A stretch of DNA of 64,000 nt from Acidaminobacter sp. (GTDB taxonomy: Bacteria; Bacillota_A; Clostridia; Peptostreptococcales; Acidaminobacteraceae): NCBI GenBank assembly GCA_009881125.1, contig WXFH01000037.1, forward strand, positions 62,001-126,000. The letters run 5' to 3'. Below the pieces are notes generated by a model that was not told the DNA's origin, ran no database searches, and was given only the letters and a program-made list of their open reading frames with translations. Below are positions 16,990-26,146 of this stretch, one piece after another. The translations under genes were made by a program, and so were the position numbers. The first letter of the stretch is position 1. Each line of letters starts with the position of its first letter.

Positions 16990-18336
16990 AATCATCTGAA
17001 AACAAACTTTCTTTTAATATCAGTGGATGCTCTTAAGCCTGAGTTTATTACTGATCCCCAAAAATTTGGTGTGATCTTACCTAATATTTCTGAATTCTTT
17101 ATCAATAATGGAGTATTTGCTTCCAAAGGTGTCAAGAGTGTATTTCCAAGCTTTACTTATACTTGCCATCAAACTATTATTACTGGAACTTATCCGGATA
17201 CCCATGGTATATACAACAATATCATGTTCGATCCTGATGGGAGCCATAAAGGCGCATGGCATTGGTTTGTAAGTGATAATGTTCCAACACTGTGGAAACT
17301 TGCAAAGGAACATGGTTATTGTTCAGCAAGTGTTGCATTTCCAACTTCAGTTGGCGCACAAGGCGATTATATAGTTCCTGAGTTTTGGTGGGATGGATCA
17401 CCTTTAGACACCAAATTTATCGATGCTGTCTCCGTGCCGCAGGGGCTTGCTTCAGAAATGGAAAAAGAGATAGGCCGATTTCCTGGTGGCCTAGATTTAA
17501 CAGTTGATGGAGATCGCAGAAGAAAAGAGGCAGCCGTATGGCTGCTTAGGAACAAAATAAAAACTCATGATAATGTGAGACCTTTCTTTATGTCGACCTA
17601 TTTTGCTTCGTTTGATGAGACGGCGCACATTAATGGGGTATATAGCCCTGAAGCGCTAAGAGCTTTAGAACAGATTGATCAGATGGTGGGCGACCTAATA
17701 AATACAGCCTATGAAATATCTGAAAGAGATTTGGTAATCTGTATGGTCTCTGATCATGGAAGTCTGGACAATCATCATTGTATAAGACCAAATGTCAAGC
17801 TTAAAGAAGCTGGGCTCATCAGTGTGGACGAGCAAAATCATATGATTTCGTGGCGTGCATGGTCTCAAAGAGCTGGCGGCACCTGTGAAATAAGATTGAA
17901 GGATTCTAAGGACTTTGAATCCAGAGATAAACTTAGCCTTCTAATGGATCAGTTGAGAACAGAAGGTGATAACGGAATCTTGGAAGTATTGACTGGAGAC
18001 CAAGCGAGATTAAACCGGAAAGGATTTTCTGAAGCAGACTATGTGCTTGTGGCTCAGAAAGGATACGAAATCAGGGATGATATTTGTGGTGATTATATGA
18101 CAAACGAGTTGATTCAAAAGGCACAGCACGGCTATAGTGAAGAATTTGATGAAATGAGAGCTTCATTTTGTATGATGGGGCCTCGAATACCAAAAGGTAT
18201 GGATTTGGGCAGCTGTAATCTGGTGGATGTGGCTCCGACATTGGCGGCTCTAATGGGAATTCCAATACCGACTGCTCAAGGTGAAAATCTATGTGAAAGA
18301 TTCCCAACAGAAGATTTACAGATGAACAAAAAGTAA
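16990..18336 (+). CDS. Alkaline-phosphatase-superfamily phosphodiesterase / nucleotide pyrophosphatase-like
   Basis: About 449 aa, TTG start (frame opens at 16987) behind ATGAGGTG. It follows the NPP pattern: first metal Asp in ISVDAL, nucleophile region FPSFTYTCHQTIITG with TYPDTHGIYNN, metal motif FDETAH near residue 214, SDHG near 256 and the late His in AQHGYSEEFDEM. There is no signal peptide, so it acts in the cytosol. Relatives hydrolyse phosphodiesters or phosphonates; phosphonoacetate hydrolase is a related alternative. The context of alanine transport and racemisation suggests an alanine-bearing phosphodiester, but this is inference. Confidence 0.85.
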   Translation, partial: NHLKTNFLLISVDALKPEFITDPQKFGVILPNISEFFINNGVFASKGVKSVFPSFTYTCHQTIITGTYPDTHGIYNNIMFDPDGSHKGAWHWFVSDNVPTLWKLAKEHGYCSASVAFPTSVGAQGDYIVPEFWWDGSPLDTKFIDAVSVPQGLASEMEKEIGRFPGGLDLTVDGDRRRKEAAVWLLRNKIKTHDNVRPFFMSTYFASFDETAHINGVYSPEALRALEQIDQMVGDLINTAYEISERDLVICMVSDHGSLDNHHCIRPNVKLKEAGLISVDEQNHMISWRAWSQRAGGTCEIRLKDSKDFESRDKLSLLMDQLRTEGDNGILEVLTGDQARLNRKGFSEADYVLVAQKGYEIRDDICGDYMTNELIQKAQHGYSEEFDEMRASFCMMGPRIPKGMDLGSCNLVDVAPTLAALMGIPIPTAQGENLCERFPTEDLQMNKK

Positions 18337-18434
18337 GTTCATACTTTCTAGCAGCAATCTAATGTATACAACTTCAAAGTAGATAGTGATTACACAAAAG
18401 CTCGCAGCCTGACTTGGTAAAATTGAGGTGAATT

Positions 18435-19784
18435 ATGGAACGGATTGAGAACCTATTCGAAAAATTCGCTGAGTTTCTATGGGGGGACTGGCTCCTGGCA
18501 GCATTAATTGGTGTCGGGCTCTTATACACTGTAATGACCGGCTTTGTCCAATTCAAACAGATCCCATTTATTGTGCGTGAAGTATTCCTTCAACCTATTT
18601 TAGAGCTGAAAGAGAAAAAAAAGTCAACTTCATTGACTATTACCTCATTTCAGGCGCTCTGTACGTCGGTTGGAAGCATTGTTGGGAGCGGAAATATTGT
18701 CGGTGTCTCTACTGCAATTTTATCAGGAGGACCTGGGGCTTTATTTTGGATGTGGGTCGCTGCGGTGGTAGGCATGGCAACGAAATATGGAGAAATTGTT
18801 CTTGGACTTCATTATCATACAAAGGACAGACTCGGTAGAGTCATGGGCGGCCCGATGTATTACATAGAGAAAGGGTTGTCTTGCCGCTGGTTAGGTGTTG
18901 TGGCTGCTATTTTGCTATTTGCTCAAAATTTAGGAGGCACTTTAATTCAGTCAAATACGATAGCCAATGTGATGCGAAATAGATTTTGGGTTTCTGAGTG
19001 GATCACCGGAATTATTCTGGCATTGATTATGAGCGCCATTGCAGCAGGTGGATTGAAGCGACTCGCCAAAGTAGCGGTAAGGATTGTGCCATTTATGGCG
19101 CTGTTATATGTTTCTGGCGGATTGATCGTAATTGTTGTGAATGCCGCCAAAATTACTGATGTTTTTATGTCTATAATTGAGGGAGCCTTCTCGCTAAAAG
19201 CTGGAATTGGTGGTGTTGCGGGATTTTCCTTAAAAGAAGCCATGCGATATGGCGTATCAAGAGGGTTGTATTCCAACGAAGCTGGCGAAGGGTCTGCTGC
19301 TGTGATCCATTCTACGGTTGCTGTGGATCATCCTGTTCGACAAGCGGTTTATGGGATAGTTGATGTATTTATTGACACCATTATAATTTGTTCGATCACT
19401 GGGTTTGTCATACTTCTCACAGGGGTTCATAACATAGTAGTTAACCCATCTTTGTTGACTTCAACTGCATTTGGTACGGTTGCTCCTTGGATGAGTGTCA
19501 TTGTTTCTGTGAGTTTGATGTTGTTCGCTGGGACTTCATTAATGAGTCAGTGGTATTTTGGACATGTTAGTTTGCTTTATTTGGCGAATGAAGATGTAGC
19601 TTGGGTTTACAGAATTCTATTCCCTGCCGCTATTGCGGTGGGAAGTGTCAGTAGTATCAAATTGGTTTGGCTGATTCAGGATTGTGCACTTGGCCTTCTG
19701 ATCATTCCAAATTTGATAGCATTGACAATCTTATCACCTGAAGTGCGACGCCTTTCAAATGATTTTTTTAAGAAGGCAGCTTAG
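18435..19784 (+). CDS. Sodium:alanine/glycine symporter (AGCS family)
   Basis: 449 aa, about ten to eleven TM helices, preceded by TTGAGGTGAATT. Family signatures are clear: VGSIVGSGNIVGVSTAI near residue 78, GPGALFWMWVAA, MGGPMYYIEKGL and RGLYSNEAGEGSAAVIHS. The family imports alanine or glycine (some D-Ala too) with Na+. It is co-directional with the phosphodiesterase and followed by a terminator; an alanine racemase lies 0.9 kb further on, which favours alanine as substrate. Confidence 0.93.
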   Translation: MERIENLFEKFAEFLWGDWLLAALIGVGLLYTVMTGFVQFKQIPFIVREVFLQPILELKEKKKSTSLTITSFQALCTSVGSIVGSGNIVGVSTAILSGGPGALFWMWVAAVVGMATKYGEIVLGLHYHTKDRLGRVMGGPMYYIEKGLSCRWLGVVAAILLFAQNLGGTLIQSNTIANVMRNRFWVSEWITGIILALIMSAIAAGGLKRLAKVAVRIVPFMALLYVSGGLIVIVVNAAKITDVFMSIIEGAFSLKAGIGGVAGFSLKEAMRYGVSRGLYSNEAGEGSAAVIHSTVAVDHPVRQAVYGIVDVFIDTIIICSITGFVILLTGVHNIVVNPSLLTSTAFGTVAPWMSVIVSVSLMLFAGTSLMSQWYFGHVSLLYLANEDVAWVYRILFPAAIAVGSVSSIKLVWLIQDCALGLLIIPNLIALTILSPEVRRLSNDFFKKAA

Positions 19785-19867
19785 TTGAAAACTATCTTAT
19801 TCAGAATGGCTAGCTGCATTGAGGCATTAATCAAATGAAAATAAACTGAATTGCATTCAAATGAGTT

Positions 19868-19906
19868 AAATCAAAAAGAGCGGCCTATTGGCTGCTCTTT
19901 TGATTT
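19868..19906. terminator. Bidirectional terminator between convergent genes
   Basis: AAATCAAAAAGAGCGGC pairs with GGCTGCTCTTTTGATTT around a CTATT loop; one arm has an extra A. It serves the symporter on the plus strand and the XRE-cupin gene on the minus strand. Confidence 0.85.
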
Positions 19907-19920
19907 TGAGTGTATTAACT

Positions 19921-20475
19921 TTAAAATGAAGGCGGTGTAACTGCGAAGATGACTTCAGCAGGTTCTGAGGATTCGTTTTCCCATTTGTGTTTATAAAACG
20001 GAGGAATCCTTATACTATCTCCTTGAAACAAAGTGATGACTTCATTTTCAAAATAGAGTTGTACTTTGCCCTTTGTTACATATGCGACTTCTTCACCTTC
20101 GTGTCCAATCAGAAGATCGGAGGATTTTGTGTGAGGCGCAAGTGACATTAACAGAAACTCAATTGCGCCACTTGTATCTGGTGTGAGCAGTTCATAAGTG
20201 AAATCCTCATTAGATGGAAAAATTAATTTTTTTCTGTTTCCTAATCTGACAATGAATGAGTCTGTTTCTCCGGCATCCATGAAAAAACTGAACAATGGCG
20301 CATCGAGCACATTCGCTATAGTTTTGAGTGTGTTTATTGATGGGTTGGCTAAATTTCGTTCAAGTTGGCTGAGCAAAGAAGATGTTACGCCAGATTTTTC
20401 CGCCAACTCTTTAATACTTAGGTTTTTAAATTTTCTATATTCTTGAATTTTTTTGCCAATATTGACTTCAGACAT
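19921..20475 (-). CDS. XRE-family regulator with C-terminal cupin domain
   Basis: 184 aa. The helix-turn-helix spans about residues 8-62 (IQEYRKFKNLSIKELAEKSG, then SSLLSQLERNLANPSINTL). The cupin barrel (about 105-180) contains HEGEEVAYVTKGKVQLYF and PPFYKHKWEN. Such regulators often sense a small metabolite through the cupin and act on neighbouring amino-acid or amine catabolism genes. It is divergent from alr and convergent with the alanine symporter. The A+T-rich gap with repeated TTTAAT/AATTGTA words probably holds its operator. Confidence 0.9.
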   Translation of the reverse strand: MSEVNIGKKIQEYRKFKNLSIKELAEKSGVTSSLLSQLERNLANPSINTLKTIANVLDAPLFSFFMDAGETDSFIVRLGNRKKLIFPSNEDFTYELLTPDTSGAIEFLLMSLAPHTKSSDLLIGHEGEEVAYVTKGKVQLYFENEVITLFQGDSIRIPPFYKHKWENESSEPAEVIFAVTPPSF

Positions 20476-20519
20476 ATACGGCCTCCGATTAAATTGTATT
20501 TAATTAAATTAAATAAAAA

Positions 20520-20548
20520 TTGACACTTGAGTTAAACCTAGTTAAACT
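20520..20548 (+). promoter_or_regulatory. alr promoter
   Basis: TTGACA (20520-20525) and TAAACT (20543-20548), spacer 17 nt. A+T-rich words AAATTGTA flank it on both sides (about 20491 and 20570), possibly bound by the XRE-cupin regulator. The 5' UTR would be about 150 nt. Confidence 0.65.
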
Positions 20549-20702
20549 GTAATTAATAATATTTAATCAAATTGTACCTTGGAAAATGAATAATAACAAG
20601 TATGTATTAGGATTGATATTCAAAAAATGAAATTCTAAAGATTTTTTCTATCTGGAAGTCAATGGATTGGCAAATAAAGTAAACGCATTGGGGGGTAAAG
20701 AA

Positions 20703-21872
20703 ATGGATAGAATTATGAGGCCTGCTTGGGCAGAAATCAATCTTGATCATTTGGAACACAATATTAAGGAGGTCAAGCGCTGTCTCAAACCAGAATGCAA
20801 AATATTAGCAGTCATTAAATCTGATGGCTATGGCCATGGTGCTGTCATTTCGGCTAAAACACTGCTGGATCACGGTGCGGATCGGCTTGCAGTTGCCATT
20901 TTGACTGAAGCGGTTCAACTTAGAAAGGAGTATCCTGATCCTGACATTATGGTGTTGGGTTATACACCGGCAGATCAAGCTGATGTTCTAGTAAAATACA
21001 ATCTAACTCAAACTCTGTATGATCTTGAAACTGCTAAAGGATACAATCATGTTGCCGTTTGTTCAGGTAAGAGAATTAAAGTACATATAAAAATTGAAAC
21101 TGGTATGGGAAGAATTGGTATGATGCCCGAAAATCAAACCATTTTAGACATTCTTGAGATGAGCAAAATGCCAGGCTTAGAGATTGAAGGGATCTTCACA
21201 CATTTTGCCTCTGCGGATGACATCGACAAATCCTCCACATTAAGGCAGATTGAAATTTTTATCAACATAACCAATAAATTAGAGAAATGCGGCGTTATAA
21301 TCCCTATCCGCCATGTATCCAACAGTGCGGGTATTATTGATCTTCCGGAATATTGCATGGATATGGTGAGGCCTGGCATAATGCTTTATGGTCTCTATCC
21401 GTCTGGAAATGTTTCTCATGAATCGATTGTATTAAAAGAAGTCATGTCTTTGAAAACGACCATCGCGCATTTAAAAGACTTACCTCCCGGATATGGGATA
21501 GGTTATGGCCATCAATATTTTACAAGAGGACATGAGCAGATCGCGACTTTACCTATTGGATACGCTGATGGTTTTTCGAGAATGCTTAGTGGAAAAGCAA
21601 ATGTGTTGGTGAAAGGTCGCCGAGTTCCGGTTGTGGGAAGGATCTGCATGGATCAATGCATGATAAATGTAACAGGTCTTGATGTTAAGGTGGGTGATAC
21701 AGTAACTCTTTTCGGTGGCGATGATGTTAATAAGATTTGGATTGAAGATATGGCAGATTGGTTGGGGACTAATACGCATGAAATTATTTGCAGAATTGAT
21801 AAGCGGATCCCACGAGTATATAAATCTAACGGCGTGATTGTAGATGTGGTGGATTATTTGCAGGCCCTTTAA
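20703..21872 (+). CDS. alr: Alanine racemase (PLP-dependent)
   Basis: 389 aa from the ATG at 20703, with GGGGGG upstream; the frame extends to a TTG at 20667. The PLP lysine lies in AVIKSDGYGHGA (about residue 40). The catalytic-tyrosine region reads GYGIGYGHQYF (about 265), and GRICMDQCMINV and the C-terminal GTNTHEIICRI are standard. It interconverts L- and D-alanine, for cell-wall D-Ala or for D-Ala catabolism. Its position beside an alanine symporter and XRE-cupin regulator suggests a catabolic, inducible copy. Confidence 0.95.
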   Translation: MDRIMRPAWAEINLDHLEHNIKEVKRCLKPECKILAVIKSDGYGHGAVISAKTLLDHGADRLAVAILTEAVQLRKEYPDPDIMVLGYTPADQADVLVKYNLTQTLYDLETAKGYNHVAVCSGKRIKVHIKIETGMGRIGMMPENQTILDILEMSKMPGLEIEGIFTHFASADDIDKSSTLRQIEIFINITNKLEKCGVIIPIRHVSNSAGIIDLPEYCMDMVRPGIMLYGLYPSGNVSHESIVLKEVMSLKTTIAHLKDLPPGYGIGYGHQYFTRGHEQIATLPIGYADGFSRMLSGKANVLVKGRRVPVVGRICMDQCMINVTGLDVKVGDTVTLFGGDDVNKIWIEDMADWLGTNTHEIICRIDKRIPRVYKSNGVIVDVVDYLQAL

Positions 21873-22003
21873 ATCTTGTTGATGATAAAAAGCGCAATAG
21901 AAGCAGTGCGCAATGATATGCGAATTGAGACAAATTCCCATGAATTTATGTTAAACTATTAAGCGAATAGACATAAATTACATTCAGACATGGGGTGAAC
22001 CAT

Positions 22004-22837
22004 TTGAAAATAACATCCAATTTGCCGTTTGTGGCCGCGGACGGTCAGGTGTATTATGCGTACGATTTAGAAGAATGGCCGTTTCAAGGCAAGACCATTT
22101 ATGAGGTTATCCGGATCATGGCGGGCAAGCCGCTGTTCATGGAAGAGCACCTAGAAAGACTAAAGCAATCCGGTCTGACTTTAGGCATGCCTATGGAAGG
22201 CATTGAAGCGGCTGTCGCAGAAGACATGAAGCAAGTCGTGGCGCACTGTGAGATCAAGGACAACAATCTGAAAATAGTCGCAGGCTATCTCGAAAGCGGC
22301 GCGTTCAGCTATGTGGTCTTTCCGGTCAAGAGCTTTTATCCGCCAAAAGACTATTACGAAAACGGCGTCAAAACAGTTCTGATGCACGTGGAAAGAGAAA
22401 ATCCAAACGCCAAGGTCATCAATACAGAACTCAGCACCAAAGTGGATAACCTGAGAGAGACCACGGACATCTTTGAGGGCTTGCTCGTGGACAGCGAGGG
22501 CCGCATTACAGAGGGCAGCCGCTCCAACGTTTTCTTCGTCCAGGGCGACCGTCTGCTGACGCCAAGATCAAATCACGTGCTGCTGGGGATCACCCGTCAG
22601 AAGCTGCTCGCGGCAATAGAAGAACTTGGCATAGCCTTTGAAGAGGCCGAAATCAGGGCTTCGGAGGCATACCTTTATGATGCCTGCTTTATCACGGGCA
22701 CGTCCATAGGACTGTTGCCGGTGGCGCAGATCGACGATCAGAAAATCAACTCACCTGGAAATCCGATCCTCAAAAAGCTTCAGGAAGGCTATGACCGCAT
22801 TGTCCAAACCTCGCTTGAAAAAATCGATTGGGAGTGA
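22004..22837 (+). CDS. Class IV aminotransferase (PLP-dependent)
   Basis: 277 aa from the TTG at 22004, preceded by GGGGTGA (a GTG at 21995 is inside that site). The fold-type IV pattern is visible: KTIYEVIRIMAGKPLFMEEHLERL near the N-terminus, then NTELSTKVDNLRE with the candidate PLP Lys, EGSRSNVFFV and TGTSIGLLPV. Relatives include branched-chain and D-amino-acid aminotransferases and aminodeoxychorismate lyase; the sequence alone does not decide. Codon use returns here to that of the main genome. pepT follows after a few bases. Confidence 0.85.
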   Translation: MKITSNLPFVAADGQVYYAYDLEEWPFQGKTIYEVIRIMAGKPLFMEEHLERLKQSGLTLGMPMEGIEAAVAEDMKQVVAHCEIKDNNLKIVAGYLESGAFSYVVFPVKSFYPPKDYYENGVKTVLMHVERENPNAKVINTELSTKVDNLRETTDIFEGLLVDSEGRITEGSRSNVFFVQGDRLLTPRSNHVLLGITRQKLLAAIEELGIAFEEAEIRASEAYLYDACFITGTSIGLLPVAQIDDQKINSPGNPILKKLQEGYDRIVQTSLEKIDWE

Positions 22838-22844
22838 ATTCACC

Positions 22845-24074
22845 TTGAATCCTGTACATGAGAGATTTCTGAGATACGTCAAAATAGACACTGCTTCTGA
22901 TCACCACTCCAATACCACACCTTCCACGAAAAAACAATTCGAGCTCGCGAAGCTTCTCGAGCAAGAGATGAGAGCCATGGGCCTTCAAAACGTCAGCCTG
23001 GACGAAAACGGCTATCTCATGGCAACGCTGCCGGGCAACACGCCAAAGGCGCCGGTCATTGGCTTAATCGCCCACATGGACACCAGCCCGGACTTCACAG
23101 CGACTGGGGTCAATCCGCGGATCATCAACAATTATGATGGTGGGGACATTCTTCTAAATCAGGAACAAACGATCATCATGTCGCCAAAGGACTTCCCGGA
23201 GCTCCTAAAATATACTGGTCAAGACCTCATCACCACGGACGGGACAACGCTTCTCGGCGCGGATGACAAAGCAGGTATTGCAGAGATCCTGAGCGCGGTG
23301 GAATTCTTCATGGCAAATCCCGAAATCCCGAGAGGGGACCTCAAAATAGGTTTCACACCAGACGAAGAAGTTGGCCGGGGCGCAGACCACTTTGAGGTTG
23401 AAAAGTTCGCGGCTGACTTCGCCTACACCCTGGATGGCGGAGAACTTGGTGAACTGGAATACGAAAATTTCAACGCCGCCTCTGCGACAGTGAAGTTTCA
23501 CGGTCGCAACATCCATCCTGGAAACGCCAAAGACAAAATGGTCAATTCCCAGCACCTGGCCATGACTTTCAACGCCATGCTTCCGGCAGCGGAGCGGCCG
23601 GAGCACACCACAGGGTATGAAGGCTTCTTCCACCTGAACGAAATGAAGGGTGACGTCGAGCTCGCAGAGCTCCACTACATCATCCGGGACCACGATCTGG
23701 AAAAATTTGAGGCAAGAAAGCGCCTCATGACCGAAGCTGCAGGCTACATGAACCAGAGGCACGGCGCCGGCACGGTTGAGCTGATCCTCAAAGACTCCTA
23801 CTTCAACATGAAAGAAAAAATCCTGCCGGTGATAGAGATCGTGGAAGAAGTCAAAGGCGCCATGGAAGCAGTGGGGGTCAAGCCCCTCATCAAGGCCATC
23901 CGCGGCGGCACTGACGGCTCGCGGCTTTCATACATGGGCCTTCCGACGCCAAACATTTTCACAGGCGGACACAATTATCACGGCCGTTTTGAGTACATCC
24001 CAATGGCCTCCATGGATAAAGCTGTTGAAGTCATAGTCGAAACTGTACGCCGTTTTGCTGAAAAGGCGGTTTGA
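22845..24074 (+). CDS. pepT: Peptidase T (tripeptide aminopeptidase)
   Basis: 409 aa from the TTG at 22845 with GGGAGTG upstream, matching the usual length of about 408. M20 di-zinc motifs are IAHMDTSPDFTATGVNP (residue about 75), LLGADDKAGIAE (about 140) and FTPDEEVGRGADHF (about 174), with the C-terminal GGHNYHGRFE. It releases the N-terminal residue of tripeptides in the cytosol. It is linked with the aminotransferase before it and tcdA after it (4-nt gap). Confidence 0.95.
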   Translation: MNPVHERFLRYVKIDTASDHHSNTTPSTKKQFELAKLLEQEMRAMGLQNVSLDENGYLMATLPGNTPKAPVIGLIAHMDTSPDFTATGVNPRIINNYDGGDILLNQEQTIIMSPKDFPELLKYTGQDLITTDGTTLLGADDKAGIAEILSAVEFFMANPEIPRGDLKIGFTPDEEVGRGADHFEVEKFAADFAYTLDGGELGELEYENFNAASATVKFHGRNIHPGNAKDKMVNSQHLAMTFNAMLPAAERPEHTTGYEGFFHLNEMKGDVELAELHYIIRDHDLEKFEARKRLMTEAAGYMNQRHGAGTVELILKDSYFNMKEKILPVIEIVEEVKGAMEAVGVKPLIKAIRGGTDGSRLSYMGLPTPNIFTGGHNYHGRFEYIPMASMDKAVEVIVETVRRFAEKAV

Positions 24075-24077
24075 AAG

Positions 24078-24794
24078 ATGGATTTAAACAGATTGACACG
24101 TACCGAAATGGTCTTAGGCTCCGAAGGCTTGGACATCCTTAAAAATAGCCACGTGGCTATCTTTGGCATAGGCGGCGTGGGTTCCTTTGCGGCTGAGGCC
24201 CTGGCCAGATCCGGTGTCGGCCGCCTGACTCTCATCGACTTCGACCGGATTGCGCTGACGAATATAAACCGCCAGCTCCATGCCCTTGACACGACCATCG
24301 GCCAATACAAGGTCGACGTCATGAAGGAGCGCATCGCCCTCATCAATCCGGAAATTCAGGTGAATGCTGTCAAGCAGCGCTATGACGCTGACACTTCTGA
24401 AGAGATTTTTGCCGATGGTTTCGACTTCGTCATAGACGCCATAGACATGGTCACGTCAAAGCTGCACCTGATTGTGACCTGCCAGGAACGCGGCATCCCG
24501 GTAGTGAGCTCCATGGGTACCGGAAACAAGCTGGATCCGACCCGGCTGGTTATGGCGGACATCTCCAAGACCTCAGTCTGCCCGCTGGCGAAAGTCATGC
24601 GCAAGGAGCTGAAAGCACGCGGTGTAAAAAAACTCATGGTAGTGTATTCCACAGAACTGCCGGTGGAACCCCAAAATTTAGATCCAAATACATCGAATCC
24701 CAGAAAGGTTACACCGGGCAGCGTGTCCTTCGTGCCCCCTGTATCGGGCTTTTTCATGGCGTCCTACGTGGTTCGGACCTTGATTAAAAAGTAA
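24078..24794 (+). CDS. tcdA: tRNA threonylcarbamoyladenosine dehydratase (TcdA/CsdL), ThiF/E1-like
   Basis: 238 aa. The nucleotide-binding motif GIGGVGSFAAEALARSGVG (about residue 30) and FDRIALTNINRQ mark the ThiF/E1 superfamily. SVCPLAKVMRKELKARGV and SFVPPVSGFFMASYVV near the C-terminus are typical of TcdA. It uses ATP to cyclise t6A37 to ct6A in ANN-decoding tRNAs. It directly follows pepT and ends before a promoter region. Confidence 0.9.
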   Translation: MDLNRLTRTEMVLGSEGLDILKNSHVAIFGIGGVGSFAAEALARSGVGRLTLIDFDRIALTNINRQLHALDTTIGQYKVDVMKERIALINPEIQVNAVKQRYDADTSEEIFADGFDFVIDAIDMVTSKLHLIVTCQERGIPVVSSMGTGNKLDPTRLVMADISKTSVCPLAKVMRKELKARGVKKLMVVYSTELPVEPQNLDPNTSNPRKVTPGSVSFVPPVSGFFMASYVVRTLIKK

Positions 24795-24811
24795 CAAAAA
24801 ACCTAAAAGCC

Positions 24812-24840
24812 TTGATTTATCTGCCATCGGCATGTATAGT
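24812..24840 (+). promoter_or_regulatory. Promoter overlapping an inverted repeat that reaches the Shine-Dalgarno site
   Basis: TTGATT (24812-24817) and TATAGT (24835-24840) with a 17-nt spacer. The spacer contains CCATCGGCA (24824-24832), an exact inverted copy of TGCCGATGG (24856-24864), which overlaps the GGAGG RBS of the next gene. The arms straddle the start site, so this looks like an operator rather than an mRNA hairpin. Confidence 0.65.
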
Positions 24841-24872
24841 TAACATAATAAATTTTGCCGATGGAGGATTTT

Positions 24873-25949
24873 ATGATTAAAAAGGTGATGACATTGCTGC
24901 TGATAGGCGGCACATTGGCGCTAGGAAGCGGCTTTGCAGACGTGGCGGAGCACTTTAAACAGCCCGTCTATAAATTGGGTTCCGTGAGCAAGGATGTTTA
25001 CTGGCTGCAGCGGGCACTGAACGATGCAGGCTTCTACAAGAACCATGCGTATACTTTGAACTACGGTCCAACGACTGAACAGGCTGTAAAAGCTTATCAG
25101 AAAAGTGTCGGTTTGACAGCAGACGGCGTTGCAGGCACAAGCACTCTGGCCCAGCTGCAGACTCAAAACAGGATTCCTGAAGTCAAAAGGGCGACCTACA
25201 AATTTGGAGATACCTCCAAAAGCGTTTACTGGATTCAATCGACTTTGATGCAGTTTGGCTATCTGGACATCGACAAGCCTACAGATTTTTATGGTGCCAT
25301 GACTGAAGAAGCCATCAAGACTTTCCAGATGAAATTTAACATGACAGTGGATGGCAACGCGGGTGAAGCCGTTCTTGCCAAGATGGCGGAGCTGGGGTAC
25401 ATATTGCTGACGACTACAGATGGCACGGCTTCAGCTGCATCTGAACAGACGGTCATTTCGAGAGGTGTCGGCGAGCGCCGAGTGGGCGAATATATCACCT
25501 GGAATGACATTCAGGGGTCGCTGAAGCGCGGCTCCACGGTTCTGACGCTGGAGGACTTTAAGACGGGTACAATATTTAAAGTGAAAGTCACCTACGGCGG
25601 CGTCCATGCGGACATTGAGCCTGTCACAAAAGAGGACGCAGAGATTATTAAGAAGCTTTGGGGCGGCTCCTACAACTGGTCCCGCAGAGCCATTCTCGTC
25701 CATTTCAACAACCGCATTATCGCAGCCTCCATGAATGGCATGCCCCATGCGGGACTTGAAAATCAGCCTGAAGGCAAATACATCAACGACCGTTCAGCCG
25801 GGTATGGTTATGGCTACAATTTCGACATGGTCAAGAACAACGGCGTCTCCGGACACTTCTGTCTGCACTTCAGGGACAGCAAGCTCCACAGCACCAGAAC
25901 CAAAGATCCAAAGCATCAAGAGATGGTGAGGGTGGCTGCGGGTTTATAG
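24873..25949 (+). CDS. Exported peptidoglycan-binding protein with two PG_binding_1 repeats
   Basis: 358 aa from the ATG at 24873 (GGAGG upstream). A signal peptide (MIKKVMTLLLIGGTLALG, end near FADVAEH) is followed by two PG_binding_1 repeats (about 32-92 and 108-168), each with VYWLQ- or VYWIQ- and a YGP/YGA-TEEAIK core. The C-terminal domain (about 190-358) includes RRAILVHFNNRIIAASMNG and GHFCLHFRDSK. It recurs after PG-binding repeats in Clostridia but I know no enzymatic assignment. It likely binds or remodels cell wall. The gene is a single unit. Confidence 0.85.
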   Translation: MIKKVMTLLLIGGTLALGSGFADVAEHFKQPVYKLGSVSKDVYWLQRALNDAGFYKNHAYTLNYGPTTEQAVKAYQKSVGLTADGVAGTSTLAQLQTQNRIPEVKRATYKFGDTSKSVYWIQSTLMQFGYLDIDKPTDFYGAMTEEAIKTFQMKFNMTVDGNAGEAVLAKMAELGYILLTTTDGTASAASEQTVISRGVGERRVGEYITWNDIQGSLKRGSTVLTLEDFKTGTIFKVKVTYGGVHADIEPVTKEDAEIIKKLWGGSYNWSRRAILVHFNNRIIAASMNGMPHAGLENQPEGKYINDRSAGYGYGYNFDMVKNNGVSGHFCLHFRDSKLHSTRTKDPKHQEMVRVAAGL

Positions 25950-25989
25950 TCTAGGCGCTCAAAATATGGGATGAAAAGTGTTGTGTTTT

Positions 25990-26018
25990 TTGATTTCATT
26001 CATGTGAAATATTATACT
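25990..26018 (+). promoter_or_regulatory. Candidate sdaAB-sdaAA promoter
   Basis: TTGATT (25990-25995) and TATACT (26013-26018), spacer 17 nt. A hairpin terminator (26076-26107) lies between it and sdaAB, so the leader may be attenuated, or the terminator may simply end the upstream gene and another promoter serve sdaAB. Confidence 0.55.
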
Positions 26019-26075
26019 GGCACGCTGAAAAGATTATTAAATATTTTAGATATAAGTAAACAAAAAATAAATTTC

Positions 26076-26107
26076 AAGATGGGTAAGCGCCCATCTTTTC
26101 TTTTTCG
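26076..26107 (+). terminator. Hairpin terminator upstream of sdaAB
   Basis: AAGATGGG (26076-26083) pairs with CCCATCTT (26090-26097), followed by TTCTTTTTC. It ends about 40 nt before the sdaAB start. Confidence 0.75.
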
Positions 26108-26146
26108 TAAAATTTGTGTATATTCATTAAAAAAGGAGGTGGCAAC

